Program-made: the position numbers and the translations under genes
Shown: positions 1 to 7,232 of the stretch, piece after piece
Position numbering within the stretch: position 1 is the stretch's first letter
How the letters are laid out: each line of letters begins with the position of its first letter
DNA from: a bacterium 1xD42-67
GTDB lineage: Bacteria; Bacillota; Clostridia; Oscillospirales; Oscillospiraceae
Assembly (NCBI GenBank): GCA_003612335.1
Contig: RAYO01000002.1
Span: 16,006-80,005 of the forward strand
Length of the DNA stretch: 64,000 nt
Direction: 5' to 3'
Notes under the pieces: model-generated
What the model was told of the DNA's origin: nothing
What the model saw: only the letters and a program-made list of their open reading frames with translations
Database searches by the model: none

Positions 1-1274
1 TGCTGAACCTGGTATTTTTCAAAAAGGTCATGAGCAGATCCAAATTCTGGCAGATGATCGGCCGGGGCACCCGGCTGTGTCCGGGCCTGCTGGACGGGGC
101 GGACAAGGAAAAATTCTACATCTTCGACCTCTGCGGGAATTTCGAGTTTTTCCGCATGGACGGCAAGGGCGGGGCCGCTGTCAGCCGTCTGCCCGTCCGG
201 GGGGCGGTCTTCCAGCTCAAGGCCCAGATCGCGTATCAGCTCCAGGAGCCGGCGCATCAGACAGAGGAACTGACCGCCTTCCGCCAGAGACTGGCGGAGG
301 ATATGGCGGCCAAGGTCCGGGGGCTGGATCGGGGGGACTTCGCGGTGCGCCAGCATCTGCGGTATGTGGAGAAGTTCAGCAGCGCGGAGGGCTGGGCCGT
401 CCTGAGCTATCAGGACACGCTGGATATCAGGGAGGAGCTGGCTCCGCTCATCGCTCCGGATGGAGACGACCCCAAGGCGCTCCGGTTCGATGCGCTGATG
501 TATGGGATCGAGCTGGCCTGGCTCATCGGCGAAAAGCATGCCCAGGCCCGAAAGGACCTGCTGAAAAAGGTCAGAGGGATCGGCGGCATGACCAGCATCC
601 CTGATATCCAGGCCCAGTCTGAGCTGATCGGCAAGATCCTCCGCACTGACTATCTGGACGGCGCGGGGATCGGCGAGCTGGAGCACATCCGGGAGGGCCT
701 GCGGGATCTGATGAGATACATCCCGACAGAGATCGCCCGGTACACCACCAACTTCGACGATGAGATCCTGTCCATAGACTGGAAGGAGGCCCAGCTGGAG
801 AACGACGACCTGAAAAACTACAAGGCCAAGGCGGAGCACTATGTCCGCCAGCATCAGGACGAGGCCGTCATCGCCAAGCTGAAGGGCAACATCCCGCTGA
901 CGGCGGAGGATGTGACCGCACTGGAGCGCATCCTCTGGAGCGAGGTGGGCAGCCGGGAGGACTATGAGGCGGAGATGGGGGCCAAGCCCCTGGGGGAGTT
1001 CGTCCGGGAGATCGTCGGCCTTGATATGCGGGCGGCCAAGGAGGCTTTTTCCGAATACCTCACCAGCACAGATCTGGACAGCCGTCAGATCTATTTCGTG
1101 GACCAGATCGTGGAGTATATCGTGCGCAACGGGATGATGAAGGACCTGTCCGTCCTCCAGGGGCCGCCCTTCACCGACCGGGGCAGTGTGGTGGAGGTGT
1201 TCACCGACCTCTCCCTCTGGCTGGGGATCAAAGCGGCGATCGACCGGGTCAACGCCAATGCGGCGGTATCATAA
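1..1274 (+). CDS. hsdR: Type I restriction endonuclease subunit R, C-terminal part (5' truncated by window)
   Basis: The reading frame is open from base 3 before the first ATG at 30, so the gene begins upstream of the window and about 423 residues are visible. The first visible residues include FWQMIGRGTRL, the motif VI arginine-finger region of SF2 helicases as found in HsdR/EcoEI-type restriction subunits, followed by a long helical C-terminal region typical of EcoEI_R_C. In the family, HsdR is the ATP-dependent translocase and nuclease of the HsdRMS complex. The nuclease and most helicase motifs would lie outside the window. No hsdM or hsdS follows, so any partner genes must be upstream. 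Whether the complete gene is intact cannot be judged. Confidence 0.85.
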   Translation, partial: LNLVFFKKVMSRSKFWQMIGRGTRLCPGLLDGADKEKFYIFDLCGNFEFFRMDGKGGAAVSRLPVRGAVFQLKAQIAYQLQEPAHQTEELTAFRQRLAEDMAAKVRGLDRGDFAVRQHLRYVEKFSSAEGWAVLSYQDTLDIREELAPLIAPDGDDPKALRFDALMYGIELAWLIGEKHAQARKDLLKKVRGIGGMTSIPDIQAQSELIGKILRTDYLDGAGIGELEHIREGLRDLMRYIPTEIARYTTNFDDEILSIDWKEAQLENDDLKNYKAKAEHYVRQHQDEAVIAKLKGNIPLTAEDVTALERILWSEVGSREDYEAEMGAKPLGEFVREIVGLDMRAAKEAFSEYLTSTDLDSRQIYFVDQIVEYIVRNGMMKDLSVLQGPPFTDRGSVVEVFTDLSLWLGIKAAIDRVNANAAVS

Positions 1275-1312
1275 GATGTCTGCTTTCGGGTGAAAGGGAT
1301 GCAGGCAGCCTA

Positions 1313-1341
1313 TTGCTTTCTGTCCCGGGCTGTGCTATACT
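1313..1341 (+). promoter_or_regulatory. SigA-type promoter for the zinc-ribbon gene
   Basis: TTGCTT (1313-1318), 17-bp spacer, TATACT (1336-1341) preceded by TGC, an extended -10. It lies 77 bp before the ATG at 1418. Confidence 0.6.
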
Positions 1342-1417
1342 TAGAACGGTCGTACTGTTTTTCGACAGGACCAGCCATGCAGAGGATAAAAAGTAAAGGA
1401 AGAGGAGAGATCGAAAC

Positions 1418-2053
1418 ATGTTTTGTCGTAATTGTGGGACACAGAACCAAGACGGAGCGGGCTTCTGCTGCTCCTGCGGCGCCCCTCTGAGCAGTGGGGG
1501 CCCGGCTGGCGGAGGCGCTGCGGCCAAGGCCAAGAACATCAATGTGAAGCTGATCGGGATCGTGGCCGCGGTGGTCGTGGTGCTCTTCGTGGCGTTCAAG
1601 CTCCTGTTCGGCGGCGGAGGCGGCCCGGAGAAGAGCGCGACCAAGTTCGTAAATTCTATCTTCAAGGGGGACGGCAAGGCGATCGTGAACATGCTCCCGG
1701 ACAAGGTGATCGAGGAGATCATGGACGAGGAGGATATGACCAAGAAAGAGATGATCGAGGAGCTGAACGATTATCTGGAGGACAAGAAGGACGACATGGA
1801 CGACAGATATGACAAGTGGAGCGTCAAGTGCAAGGTCCTGGATACGGAAGACTTTTCCAAGCGGGAGCTGCGGGATCTGGCCGATCGGTATGAGGACTCC
1901 TACGACATCGACGTGAAAGCCGCCAAGACAGTGAGCGTGAAGGCCACGCTGAAAGCCGACGGAGAGACGGGCAGCAATACCATGGACATCGTCATGGTCA
2001 AGATCGGGAGCAAGTGGTATGTGGATTACAACTCTGTGAGGTATTTCCTCTAA
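1418..2053 (+). CDS. Zinc-ribbon, single-TM protein with extracytoplasmic C-terminal domain
   Basis: This 211-aa protein starts with a zinc ribbon (CRNCGTQNQDGAGFCCSCG, residues 3-21), then a Gly/Ala linker, one strongly hydrophobic segment (about residues 45-65) and a charged alpha/beta tail. The layout, cytoplasmic zinc ribbon, TM helix and external domain, is common in Firmicute proteins of unknown function. The external half resembles small DUF4878-like folds in composition (a helix-rich acidic stretch, then beta strands ending in SKWYVDYNSVRYFL), but I cannot assign a family. RBS-like AGGAGAG precedes the ATG. It is monocistronic, with its own promoter and a terminator pair. A related architecture occurs at 35208-36431. 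Confidence 0.75.
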   Translation: MFCRNCGTQNQDGAGFCCSCGAPLSSGGPAGGGAAAKAKNINVKLIGIVAAVVVVLFVAFKLLFGGGGGPEKSATKFVNSIFKGDGKAIVNMLPDKVIEEIMDEEDMTKKEMIEELNDYLEDKKDDMDDRYDKWSVKCKVLDTEDFSKRELRDLADRYEDSYDIDVKAAKTVSVKATLKADGETGSNTMDIVMVKIGSKWYVDYNSVRYFL

Positions 2054-2066
2054 AAAAGAACGATGG

Positions 2067-2137
2067 GAGGCGCGGCCCCGATGGGGCCGCGCCTCTGTCA
2101 GACCGAGAGGCCCCGCCGGATCCGGCGGGGCCTTTTC
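2067..2137. terminator. Double hairpin between convergent genes
   Basis: Two adjacent GC-rich hairpins: 2067-2095 (13-bp arms) and 2109-2132 (12-bp perfect palindrome) followed by TTTT on the + strand. It separates the + strand zinc-ribbon gene from the - strand yigZ gene ending at 2138. Confidence 0.8.
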
Positions 2138-2776
2138 TCATCTGGCCTCCCGCCAGGGGACATCCTTGAACTGCTCCCCGGCCTCCAGCACCTGGATGAT
2201 CCCGGCAGAGAGATCCAGCAGGCGGGCGGAGAAGAGGGCGGCCTGCTCCTCTGGGATCAGCACCGACAGCAGCACGTCAGCGCCGTAGTCCGCCTGCTCC
2301 TCCACGCCGCCAAAGCGGGACACCTCCCGGCGGACCTCCTCGAACCGGGCGTAGGTACAGGGGACCTCCATGGCCACCCAGCGGCGGACCACCGAGATCC
2401 CCGCCCCGTCCAGGGCGTCTTTGGCGGACTGGGCATAGGCCCGGACCAGCCCCCCGGCCCCCAGGAGGATCCCCCCGAAATAGCGGGTGACCACACAGAC
2501 CACGTCGGTGACCTCCTCCCGCTGGAACACGTTGAGCATGGGCTGGCCGGCGGTGCCTTGGGGCTCGCCGTCGTCGGAATACCGCTCCGCGCCCCCCTCC
2601 CGGAGGCGGTAGCACCAGCAGTTGTGCCGGGCGTCATAGTGCTTCTTTTTCGTCTCCTCGATCCGGGCCCGGGCCTCCTCCTCGGTGGCGGCCCGCCACA
2701 CCTGACCGATGAATCGGGACCGCTTCTCGATCAGCTCCGTCTCGCTGTGCCCGGTGGGGATGTAGTATCCTGTCAT
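2138..2776 (-). CDS. yigZ: YigZ/IMPACT family protein
   Basis: The 212-aa protein has the YigZ/IMPACT N-terminal motif set: KSRFIG near residue 20, HNCWCYR and YSDDGEPQGTAGQP near 60-80, then RYFGGILLGAGGLVRAY near 100-120, with a second ferredoxin-like UPF0029 domain at the C-terminus. Members are implicated in translation control (the IMPACT link to GCN1/GCN2); the bacterial role is unclear. ATG at 2776 is preferred over the GTG at 2785 because GAGAGG lies 8 nt upstream of it. The upstream XRE gene stops 5 bp before this ATG, so the two are probably cotranscribed and the regulator would control yigZ along with itself. Confidence 0.9.
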   Translation of the reverse strand: MTGYYIPTGHSETELIEKRSRFIGQVWRAATEEEARARIEETKKKHYDARHNCWCYRLREGGAERYSDDGEPQGTAGQPMLNVFQREEVTDVVCVVTRYFGGILLGAGGLVRAYAQSAKDALDGAGISVVRRWVAMEVPCTYARFEEVRREVSRFGGVEEQADYGADVLLSVLIPEEQAALFSARLLDLSAGIIQVLEAGEQFKDVPWREAR

Positions 2777-2781
2777 GGCAG

Positions 2782-2976
2782 TCACCTCTCGTTGGGGAAT
2801 ATTTCGATCTCCAGCGCCTCGCAGATGCGGAAAAAGACATCTATCGAGGGGCTTTTTTTCCCGCTCTCTATCTCATTCATGAAGGATTGTGTGATTCCGA
2901 CCACTTGTGCCAGCTTATATTGGCTCCAACCGATCTTTTCTCGTTTGCTGCGAATCACTGCCCGATAATTTTCCAT
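2782..2976 (-). CDS. Small XRE-family HTH repressor
   Basis: This 64-aa protein is essentially one Cro/C1-type helix-turn-helix: KREKIGWSQYKLAQVVGITQSFMNEIESGKKSPSIDVFFRICEALEIEIF, with the recognition helix around TQSFMNEIESG. It has no dimerisation or ligand domain, which is typical of minimal XRE regulators. ATG at 2976 fits an AGGGTGAT Shine-Dalgarno better than the in-frame GTG at 2985. It is transcribed divergently from the gene at 3104. The intergenic region holds two ATCGCT..AGCGAT-type dyads (3026-3040, 3067-3081), likely its own operators. It probably forms an operon with yigZ. Confidence 0.9.
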   Translation of the reverse strand: MENYRAVIRSKREKIGWSQYKLAQVVGITQSFMNEIESGKKSPSIDVFFRICEALEIEIFPNER

Positions 2977-2993
2977 ATCTATCACCCTAAGCT

Positions 2994-3022
2994 ATTATAG
3001 GCCAGACCAGTGTTTTTGAAAA
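2994..3022 (-). promoter_or_regulatory. Promoter of the XRE-yigZ operon
   Basis: On the minus strand: TTTTCA (3017-3022), 17-bp spacer, TATAAT (2994-2999). The expected start near 2987 gives a very short 5' UTR. The 3026-3040 dyad sits just upstream of the -35. Confidence 0.55.
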
Positions 3023-3025
3023 TAT

Positions 3026-3040
3026 ATCGCTTTAGGCGAT
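3026..3040. promoter_or_regulatory. Putative XRE operator O1
   Basis: ATCGCTTTAGGCGAT, an imperfect dyad that abuts the -35 of the rightward promoter and lies just upstream of the leftward -35. It has the same half-sites as O2, 41 bp away centre to centre. An AGCGAT half-site also occurs at 3052-3057. Confidence 0.6.
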
Positions 3041-3068
3041 TGACATTGCAGAGCGATCACATTATAAT
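3040..3068 (+). promoter_or_regulatory. Consensus SigA promoter of the 78-aa gene
   Basis: TTGACA (3040-3045), exactly 17 bp, TATAAT (3063-3068): a perfect consensus promoter bracketed by the two operator dyads. This suggests a strong promoter held off by the XRE repressor. Confidence 0.85.
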
Positions 3069-3081
3069 CGCTATAAGCGAT
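3067..3081. promoter_or_regulatory. Putative XRE operator O2
   Basis: ATCGCTATAAGCGAT, a perfect dyad with 6-bp arms overlapping the last two bases of the -10 and the transcription start of the rightward promoter, a classic repressor position. Confidence 0.65.
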
Positions 3082-3103
3082 ATATAGAGGAGGAAGATCA
3101 TAG

Positions 3104-3340
3104 ATGGAGATCAAAAAGACCACTTGGCTGGAGGACTTCGACGAGACCCGCCGGGACATCCTGGAGGACGCCCTCCTCCTGGACGCCCTGTCCGCATATC
3201 TGACCAGCGGCGGTGAGTTCACCCAGGGCGAGCGGGGGGAGTATCTCCCCCAGGTGTTCCGCCGCCTGTGCGGCTATCTGTCCCAGCACGCCCTGGAGCT
3301 GCACCGGCTGGAGGAGCGGCTGGGGTCGGAGCTGCCATAG
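3104..3340 (+). CDS. Small helical protein under the divergent XRE-controlled promoter
   Basis: The 78-aa product is acidic and predicted helical (WLEDFDETRRDILEDALLLDALSAYL, then VFRRLCGYLSQHALELHRLEERL). I recognise no family. GAGGAGGA precedes the ATG by a good distance. It is the only gene directly behind the consensus promoter with XRE dyads and is followed by YerC's separate promoter. The context suggests a repressed, inducible product, but the function is unknown. Confidence 0.7.
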   Translation: MEIKKTTWLEDFDETRRDILEDALLLDALSAYLTSGGEFTQGERGEYLPQVFRRLCGYLSQHALELHRLEERLGSELP

Positions 3341-3366
3341 CGGCAAAATTTTTCAGGGCTGTGCTA

Positions 3367-3395
3367 TTTACTTCTCCACTTTCCTATGTTACACT
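3367..3395 (+). promoter_or_regulatory. Promoter of yerC
   Basis: TTTACT (3367-3372), 17 bp, TACACT (3390-3395), about 50 bp before the ATG at 3446. Confidence 0.5.
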
Positions 3396-3445
3396 TTACA
3401 CAAGTAAATTTCTCTGAAGACGCGATCGGGAAAGGGAGGTGCGTC

Positions 3446-3757
3446 ATGGCGAGAGCGGACAAGCGGGCGCGCAGTATGGCGCTGTATGAGACGATCTTGA
3501 AGCTGAAGGATCTGGACGAGTGCTGCCGGTTCTTCGACGACCTGTGTACCCCAACAGAGCTGCGCTCTCTGGAGCAGCGGTTCGACGTGGCGGTGTATCT
3601 CCAGCAGGGGCTGGTCTATCTGGACATCCTGGACCGGACCGGGGCCTCCAGCGCTACGATCAGCCGGGTCCGGCGGTCCATGCTGGACAACGGCGCAGGG
3701 GGGATCATGCGGGAGGTCATCGCCCGGGAGGGGCTGCACGAGAAGGAGGAGGCGTAG
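3446..3757 (+). CDS. yerC: YerC/YecD family TrpR-related DNA-binding protein
   Basis: The 103-aa protein matches the TrpR-like YerC/YecD family: LYETILKLKDLDECCRFFDDLCTPTELRSLEQRFDVAVYLQQGLVYLDILDRTGASSATISRVRRSMLDNGAGG. The helix-turn-helix is TGASSATISRVRR. Family members are repressor-like proteins of uncertain ligand; in this window it lies next to aromatic-compound genes, which may be coincidence. The start at ATG 3446 is set by GGGAGGT 6 nt upstream; the more distal ATG at 3386 has no RBS. An inverted repeat separates it from iorA. Confidence 0.9.
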   Translation: MARADKRARSMALYETILKLKDLDECCRFFDDLCTPTELRSLEQRFDVAVYLQQGLVYLDILDRTGASSATISRVRRSMLDNGAGGIMREVIAREGLHEKEEA

Positions 3758-3798
3758 GGGCGGCCTGTGGCCGCCCGCAGAAGCGTTGACCCGGCGTG

Positions 3799-3872
3799 TA
3801 GGGCGGGACGACCCGGCCCGCCGAACTAGTCAGTGTTCCAATTACGCGGCGCGCCGAGGTCGTCGCGCCCTA
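3799..3872. repeat. Intergenic inverted repeat before iorA (variant of family A)
   Basis: Arms TAGGGCGGGACGACC (3799-3813) and GGTCGTCGCGCCCTA (3858-3872) match at 14 of 15 positions. They sit 32 bp upstream of the iorA ATG. A related half copy occurs at 49548-49563 and a fragment on the other strand near 31121-31142. Confidence 0.7.
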
Positions 3873-3904
3873 TAAAACCATATGGAGGAAAGCAGGAAAA
3901 GGAT

Positions 3905-5650
3905 ATGAAGCAACTGATGTTGGGCAACGCCGCCGTTGCCCGGGGACTGTATGAGGCGGGGTGCTGCGTGATCTCCAGCTATCCCGGCACCCCCAGCACC
4001 GAGATCACCGAGGAGGCCGTGAAGTACCCTGAAATATACTGCGAGTGGGCCCCCAACGAGAAGGTGGCTATGGAGACCGCCTTCGGGGCCTGCCTGGCGG
4101 GAAAGCGGGCCTTCTGCGCCATGAAGCACGTGGGGCTGAACGTGGCCGCAGATCCCCTGTTTACCATGAGCTACACCGGGGTCAACGCCGGCCTGGTCAT
4201 CGGTGTGGCCGACGACCCGGGGATGCACTCCTCTCAGAACGAGCAGGACTCCCGCCACTACGCCCGGGCCGCCAAGGTGCCTATGCTGGAGCCCTCCGAC
4301 TCCGCCGAGGCCCTGGAGTTCGCCAAGCTGGCCTATGAGCTCAGCGAGCAGTTCGACACCCCGGTGCTGCTGAAGATGTGTACCCGTGTGGCCCACTCCC
4401 AGTCCATCGTGGAGACCGCTCCCCGGGTGGAGCCCGCTGTGAAGCCCTATGAGAAGAACATCGGCAAGTATGTGATGATGCCGGGCAACGCCATCCGCCG
4501 CCACCCCTTCGTGGAGGAGCGCACCCGGAAGCTCCAGGCCTGGGCCGAGACCGCCTCCATCGACCGGGTGGAGCCGGGCAGGGACCACAAGATCGGGATC
4601 GTCACCTCCTCCACCAGCTACCAGTATGTGAAGGAGGTCTGCGGCGATACATATCCCATTTTGAAGCTGGGCATGATCTGGCCTCTGCCGGACCAGAAGC
4701 TCATCGATTTTGCAAGATCGGTGGAAGAACTGGTGGTGGTGGAGGAGCTGGACCCCATCGTCTCGAATTACTGCAGCGCCCTAGGTCTGGCCCCCTCCGG
4801 GGAGTACGATCTCCCCCGGCTGGGCGAGCTGAGCCAGAACATCGTGGCCGACCGCCTGACTCACACCTTCCCCATGGGCCGGACCATTGATGACCCCATC
4901 CCACCCCGGCCCCCTGTCATGTGCGCCGGCTGTCCCCACCGGGGACTGTTCTACACCCTGAGCAAGAACAAGTGTACCGTCCTGGGGGACATCGGCTGCT
5001 ACACCCTGGGGGCGGTGGCCCCCCTGTCCGCCATGGACATGACCCTGTGCATGGGGGCCTCCATCTCCGCCGTCCACGGCTTCAACAAGGCCCGGGGGGC
5101 GGAGGCGGAGAGCAGGACCGTGGCCGTCATCGGTGACTCCACCTTCATGCACTCAGGGCTCACCGGCCTGGCCAACATCGCCTATAACCAGTCCAACTCC
5201 ACCGTGATCATTCTGGACAACTCCATCACCGGCATGACCGGCCACCAGCAGAACCCCACCACCGGCCGCAACATCAAGGGGGATCCCGCCGGGAAGATCG
5301 ACCTGGAAGCCCTGTGCAGAGCGATGGGCTTCGAGCGGGTGCGGGTGGTGGACCCCTACGACCTGAAGGCCACCGACGCGGCCATCAAGGAGGAGCTGGC
5401 CGCCGCCGCTCCCTCGGTCATCATCAGCCGCCGGCCCTGCGCCCTCCTCAAGTATGTCGAGCACAGCGCTCCCCTTGCCGTGGACCCCGTCAAGTGCGTG
5501 GGCTGCCGCAGCTGCATGAAGATCGGCTGTCCCGCCATCTCCATCAAGGGGGGCAAAGCCCAGGTGGACGCCACCCTCTGCGTGGGCTGCGGCGTGTGCG
5601 AGCAGCTGTGCGGCGTGAAGGCGTTCCGGAGCACCAAAAAGGAGGGCTGA
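3905..5650 (+). CDS. iorA: Indolepyruvate:ferredoxin oxidoreductase, alpha subunit
   Basis: This 581-aa protein catalyses, with IorB, ferredoxin-linked oxidative decarboxylation of aryl-pyruvates (from Trp, Phe, Tyr) to aryl-acetyl-CoA. Visible domains in order: an N-terminal pyrimidine-binding domain (LMLGNAAVARGLYEAG, SSYPGTPSTEI), a middle domain, a TPP-binding domain (CAGCPHRG, GDIGCYTLG, GDSTFMHSG, ILDNSITGMTGHQ), and a C-terminal 2[4Fe-4S] ferredoxin domain (CVGCRSCMKIGCP and CVGCGVCEQLCG). Length is normal. ATG 3905 is preferred because it begins the family N-terminus; an upstream in-frame start would add repeat-derived sequence. iorB follows after 3 bp, implying translational coupling. 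Confidence 0.96.
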   Translation: MKQLMLGNAAVARGLYEAGCCVISSYPGTPSTEITEEAVKYPEIYCEWAPNEKVAMETAFGACLAGKRAFCAMKHVGLNVAADPLFTMSYTGVNAGLVIGVADDPGMHSSQNEQDSRHYARAAKVPMLEPSDSAEALEFAKLAYELSEQFDTPVLLKMCTRVAHSQSIVETAPRVEPAVKPYEKNIGKYVMMPGNAIRRHPFVEERTRKLQAWAETASIDRVEPGRDHKIGIVTSSTSYQYVKEVCGDTYPILKLGMIWPLPDQKLIDFARSVEELVVVEELDPIVSNYCSALGLAPSGEYDLPRLGELSQNIVADRLTHTFPMGRTIDDPIPPRPPVMCAGCPHRGLFYTLSKNKCTVLGDIGCYTLGAVAPLSAMDMTLCMGASISAVHGFNKARGAEAESRTVAVIGDSTFMHSGLTGLANIAYNQSNSTVIILDNSITGMTGHQQNPTTGRNIKGDPAGKIDLEALCRAMGFERVRVVDPYDLKATDAAIKEELAAAAPSVIISRRPCALLKYVEHSAPLAVDPVKCVGCRSCMKIGCPAISIKGGKAQVDATLCVGCGVCEQLCGVKAFRSTKKEG

Positions 5651-5653
5651 GAG

Positions 5654-6226
5654 ATGGAGACTAAAAATATCATGATCGTTGGCGTGGGAGGCCAGGGCTC
5701 CCTGCTGGCCTCCAAGCTGCTGGGACACCTTCTCATGGAGCAGGGGTTTGATGTAAAAGTGTCCGAGGTCCACGGCATGTCCCAGCGGGGCGGGTCGGTG
5801 GTGACCTATGTGCGCTATGGCAGCAAGGTGAGCTCCCCCGTCATCGACAGGGGGGAGGCGGACTATATCGTCTCCTTCGAGCTGCTGGAGGCCGCCCGCT
5901 GGCTGAGCTACCTCAAGCCCGACGGCCAGATCGTCACCTCCACCCAGCAGATCGACCCCATGCCCGTCATCACCGGCGCGGCCTCCTACCCGGAGGACCT
6001 GGTGGAGAAGATGCGCGCCGCCGGGGCCAAGGTGGACGCCCTGGACTGTCTGGCCCTGGCCGAGGAGGCCGGGTCGGCCAAGGCGGTGAACATCGTCCTC
6101 ATGGGCCGGCTGTCCCACTACTTCGACCTGCCCGACGAAGCCTGGCAGAAGTCCCTGGAGGCCATAGTGCCCCCCAAGTTCCTGGAGCTGAATAAGAGGG
6201 CCTTTGAGCTGGGGAAGAAGGCGTAA
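5654..6226 (+). CDS. iorB: Indolepyruvate:ferredoxin oxidoreductase, beta (gamma-domain) subunit
   Basis: The 190-aa subunit has the 2-oxoacid:acceptor oxidoreductase gamma-domain signature: IMIVGVGGQGSLLASKLLG at residues 5-24 and VHGMSQRGGSVVTYVRYG near 40. It completes the IorAB enzyme, whose CoA thioester or acid product connects with the PaaK ligase downstream. It starts 3 bp after iorA and is followed 2 bp later by a GTG-initiated small gene, so a longer operon is likely. Confidence 0.95.
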   Translation: METKNIMIVGVGGQGSLLASKLLGHLLMEQGFDVKVSEVHGMSQRGGSVVTYVRYGSKVSSPVIDRGEADYIVSFELLEAARWLSYLKPDGQIVTSTQQIDPMPVITGAASYPEDLVEKMRAAGAKVDALDCLALAEEAGSAKAVNIVLMGRLSHYFDLPDEAWQKSLEAIVPPKFLELNKRAFELGKKA

Positions 6227-6228
6227 CG

Positions 6229-6591
6229 GTGTTCGCCTGCAAAGTGATGATAAAAGGGGCTCTTGAATCGGTAAAAGCCCGTTTTGAGGGATACGAGGAC
6301 ATGGAGTTTTCCCCGAAGGGGGACTGGGTGCTGGCGGAGGACTCCTCCGGCACACAGTTGTTCGGCTGGGAGGTGTCCGCGTGGCTGGAGCTGGCCGGAG
6401 AGGACGAGCTGATCTACGCCTACTACGACGAGGACATGAACGCGGAATTTATCTTTGTCCAGAATGGCCTGTGTATGCGGGCCTATCAGGAGTATGACGG
6501 CGAGGTGGACACTGATGAGGGGGAGGATTCAGATATCTCCATCGCCGGATGGACTGACATAGCCGACTACATGGATGAGCATATGGTGTAG
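6229..6591 (+). CDS. Unrecognised acidic protein behind iorB
   Basis: This 120-aa acidic protein is probably alpha/beta (VMIKGALESVKARFEGYEDMEF, GTQLFGWEVSAWLELAGEDELIYAYYDEDM). There is no TM segment, no metal-binding cysteine pattern and no family I recognise. GTG at 6229 follows the iorB stop by 2 bp, suggesting translational coupling; an ATG at 6247 is an alternative start. The composition (acidic, with aromatic strands) is like small single-domain immunity or SMI1-like proteins, but that is only an impression. Confidence 0.65.
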   Translation: MFACKVMIKGALESVKARFEGYEDMEFSPKGDWVLAEDSSGTQLFGWEVSAWLELAGEDELIYAYYDEDMNAEFIFVQNGLCMRAYQEYDGEVDTDEGEDSDISIAGWTDIADYMDEHMV

Positions 6592-6622
6592 GATCAAGCT
6601 CTTGTCCCGCCCGCAGGCGGCA

Positions 6623-6647
6623 AGGCTCCTTTGTAAAGGAGGCTTTT
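6623..6647 (+). terminator. Intrinsic terminator-like hairpin (family B fragment)
   Basis: GCTCCTTT (6625-6632), 2-nt loop, AAAGGAGGC, then TTTT. The same stem sequence forms one end of the hairpin-array element at 55378-55553. Confidence 0.65.
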
Positions 6648-6695
6648 GGGAGCAACCCTTTAAATTTAATTGAATTCAGAAAGGAAGCATAAACG

Positions 6696-7079
6696 ATGGG
6701 ACTTTTTTCCAACCTCTTTAACCTCTTTGGTGGCGGCGCCAAGAAAGTGGAGGAGGTCAACGACGCCAACGCTCAGGCTCTGAAGCAGTTTTTTAAGGAA
6801 AACCTGCCCAGCGAGTTTGTGAACTCCGCAAAATACGCTATCTCCATTACCCAGGGGGACAAGGGCTACGAGGCCCGGATCAACATGGACATGGGGGCGG
6901 ACGGCTCCACCTACGACGGTTTTGCCAAGGAGAACTTCGCGGAGCTGGCAGACTGGGAATCCGAGCGGGTGTTTGACCTGCTGCCCGAGCCGCCGGTCAC
7001 CGTGACCGTCATCTTCGACATGGACTTCGGCGGCAAGAACAAGATCACGGTGGATAAGGGCCGGGCCCTGGCAAAATAA
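6696..7079 (+). CDS. Unrecognised 127-aa protein
   Basis: The product begins with an amphipathic hydrophobic helix (MGLFSNLFNLFGGGAKKVEEV), then a soluble alpha/beta region rich in acidic residues and beta strands (ITQGDKGYEARINMDMGADG; PPVTVTVIFDMDFGGKNKITV). AAAGGA precedes the ATG. It lies between iorAB and paaK on the same strand, but hairpins on both sides (6623-6647 and 7087-7200) suggest its own transcript. No family recognised; the N-terminus could associate with membrane. Confidence 0.65.
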   Translation: MGLFSNLFNLFGGGAKKVEEVNDANAQALKQFFKENLPSEFVNSAKYAISITQGDKGYEARINMDMGADGSTYDGFAKENFAELADWESERVFDLLPEPPVTVTVIFDMDFGGKNKITVDKGRALAK

Positions 7080-7086
7080 GAAGAAA

Positions 7087-7200
7087 AACGAAGTTTTTCG
7101 CTGAGTTTTCTTTTGGTCCTTTTCCACTCCGTGGACCTGAAACTCTAAAGCTCATGCTCCGCATTCGCTAAGAGTTTCACGTCTTTTCCAAAAGAAAAGA
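7087..7200. repeat. Nested imperfect palindrome between the 127-aa gene and paaK
   Basis: Outer arms TTTTCTTTTGG (7106-7116) and CCAAAAGAAAA (7188-7198) are perfect complements. Inner arms TGAAACTCT (7138-7146) and AGAGTTTCA (7171-7179) are also perfect. A small hairpin (CGAAGTTTTTCG) precedes it. It ends 34 bp before paaK and could act as terminator, RNA-processing site or mobile repeat. Confidence 0.7.
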
Positions 7201-7232
7201 ACATACACATACATTCGAGAGGAATGATCCCA

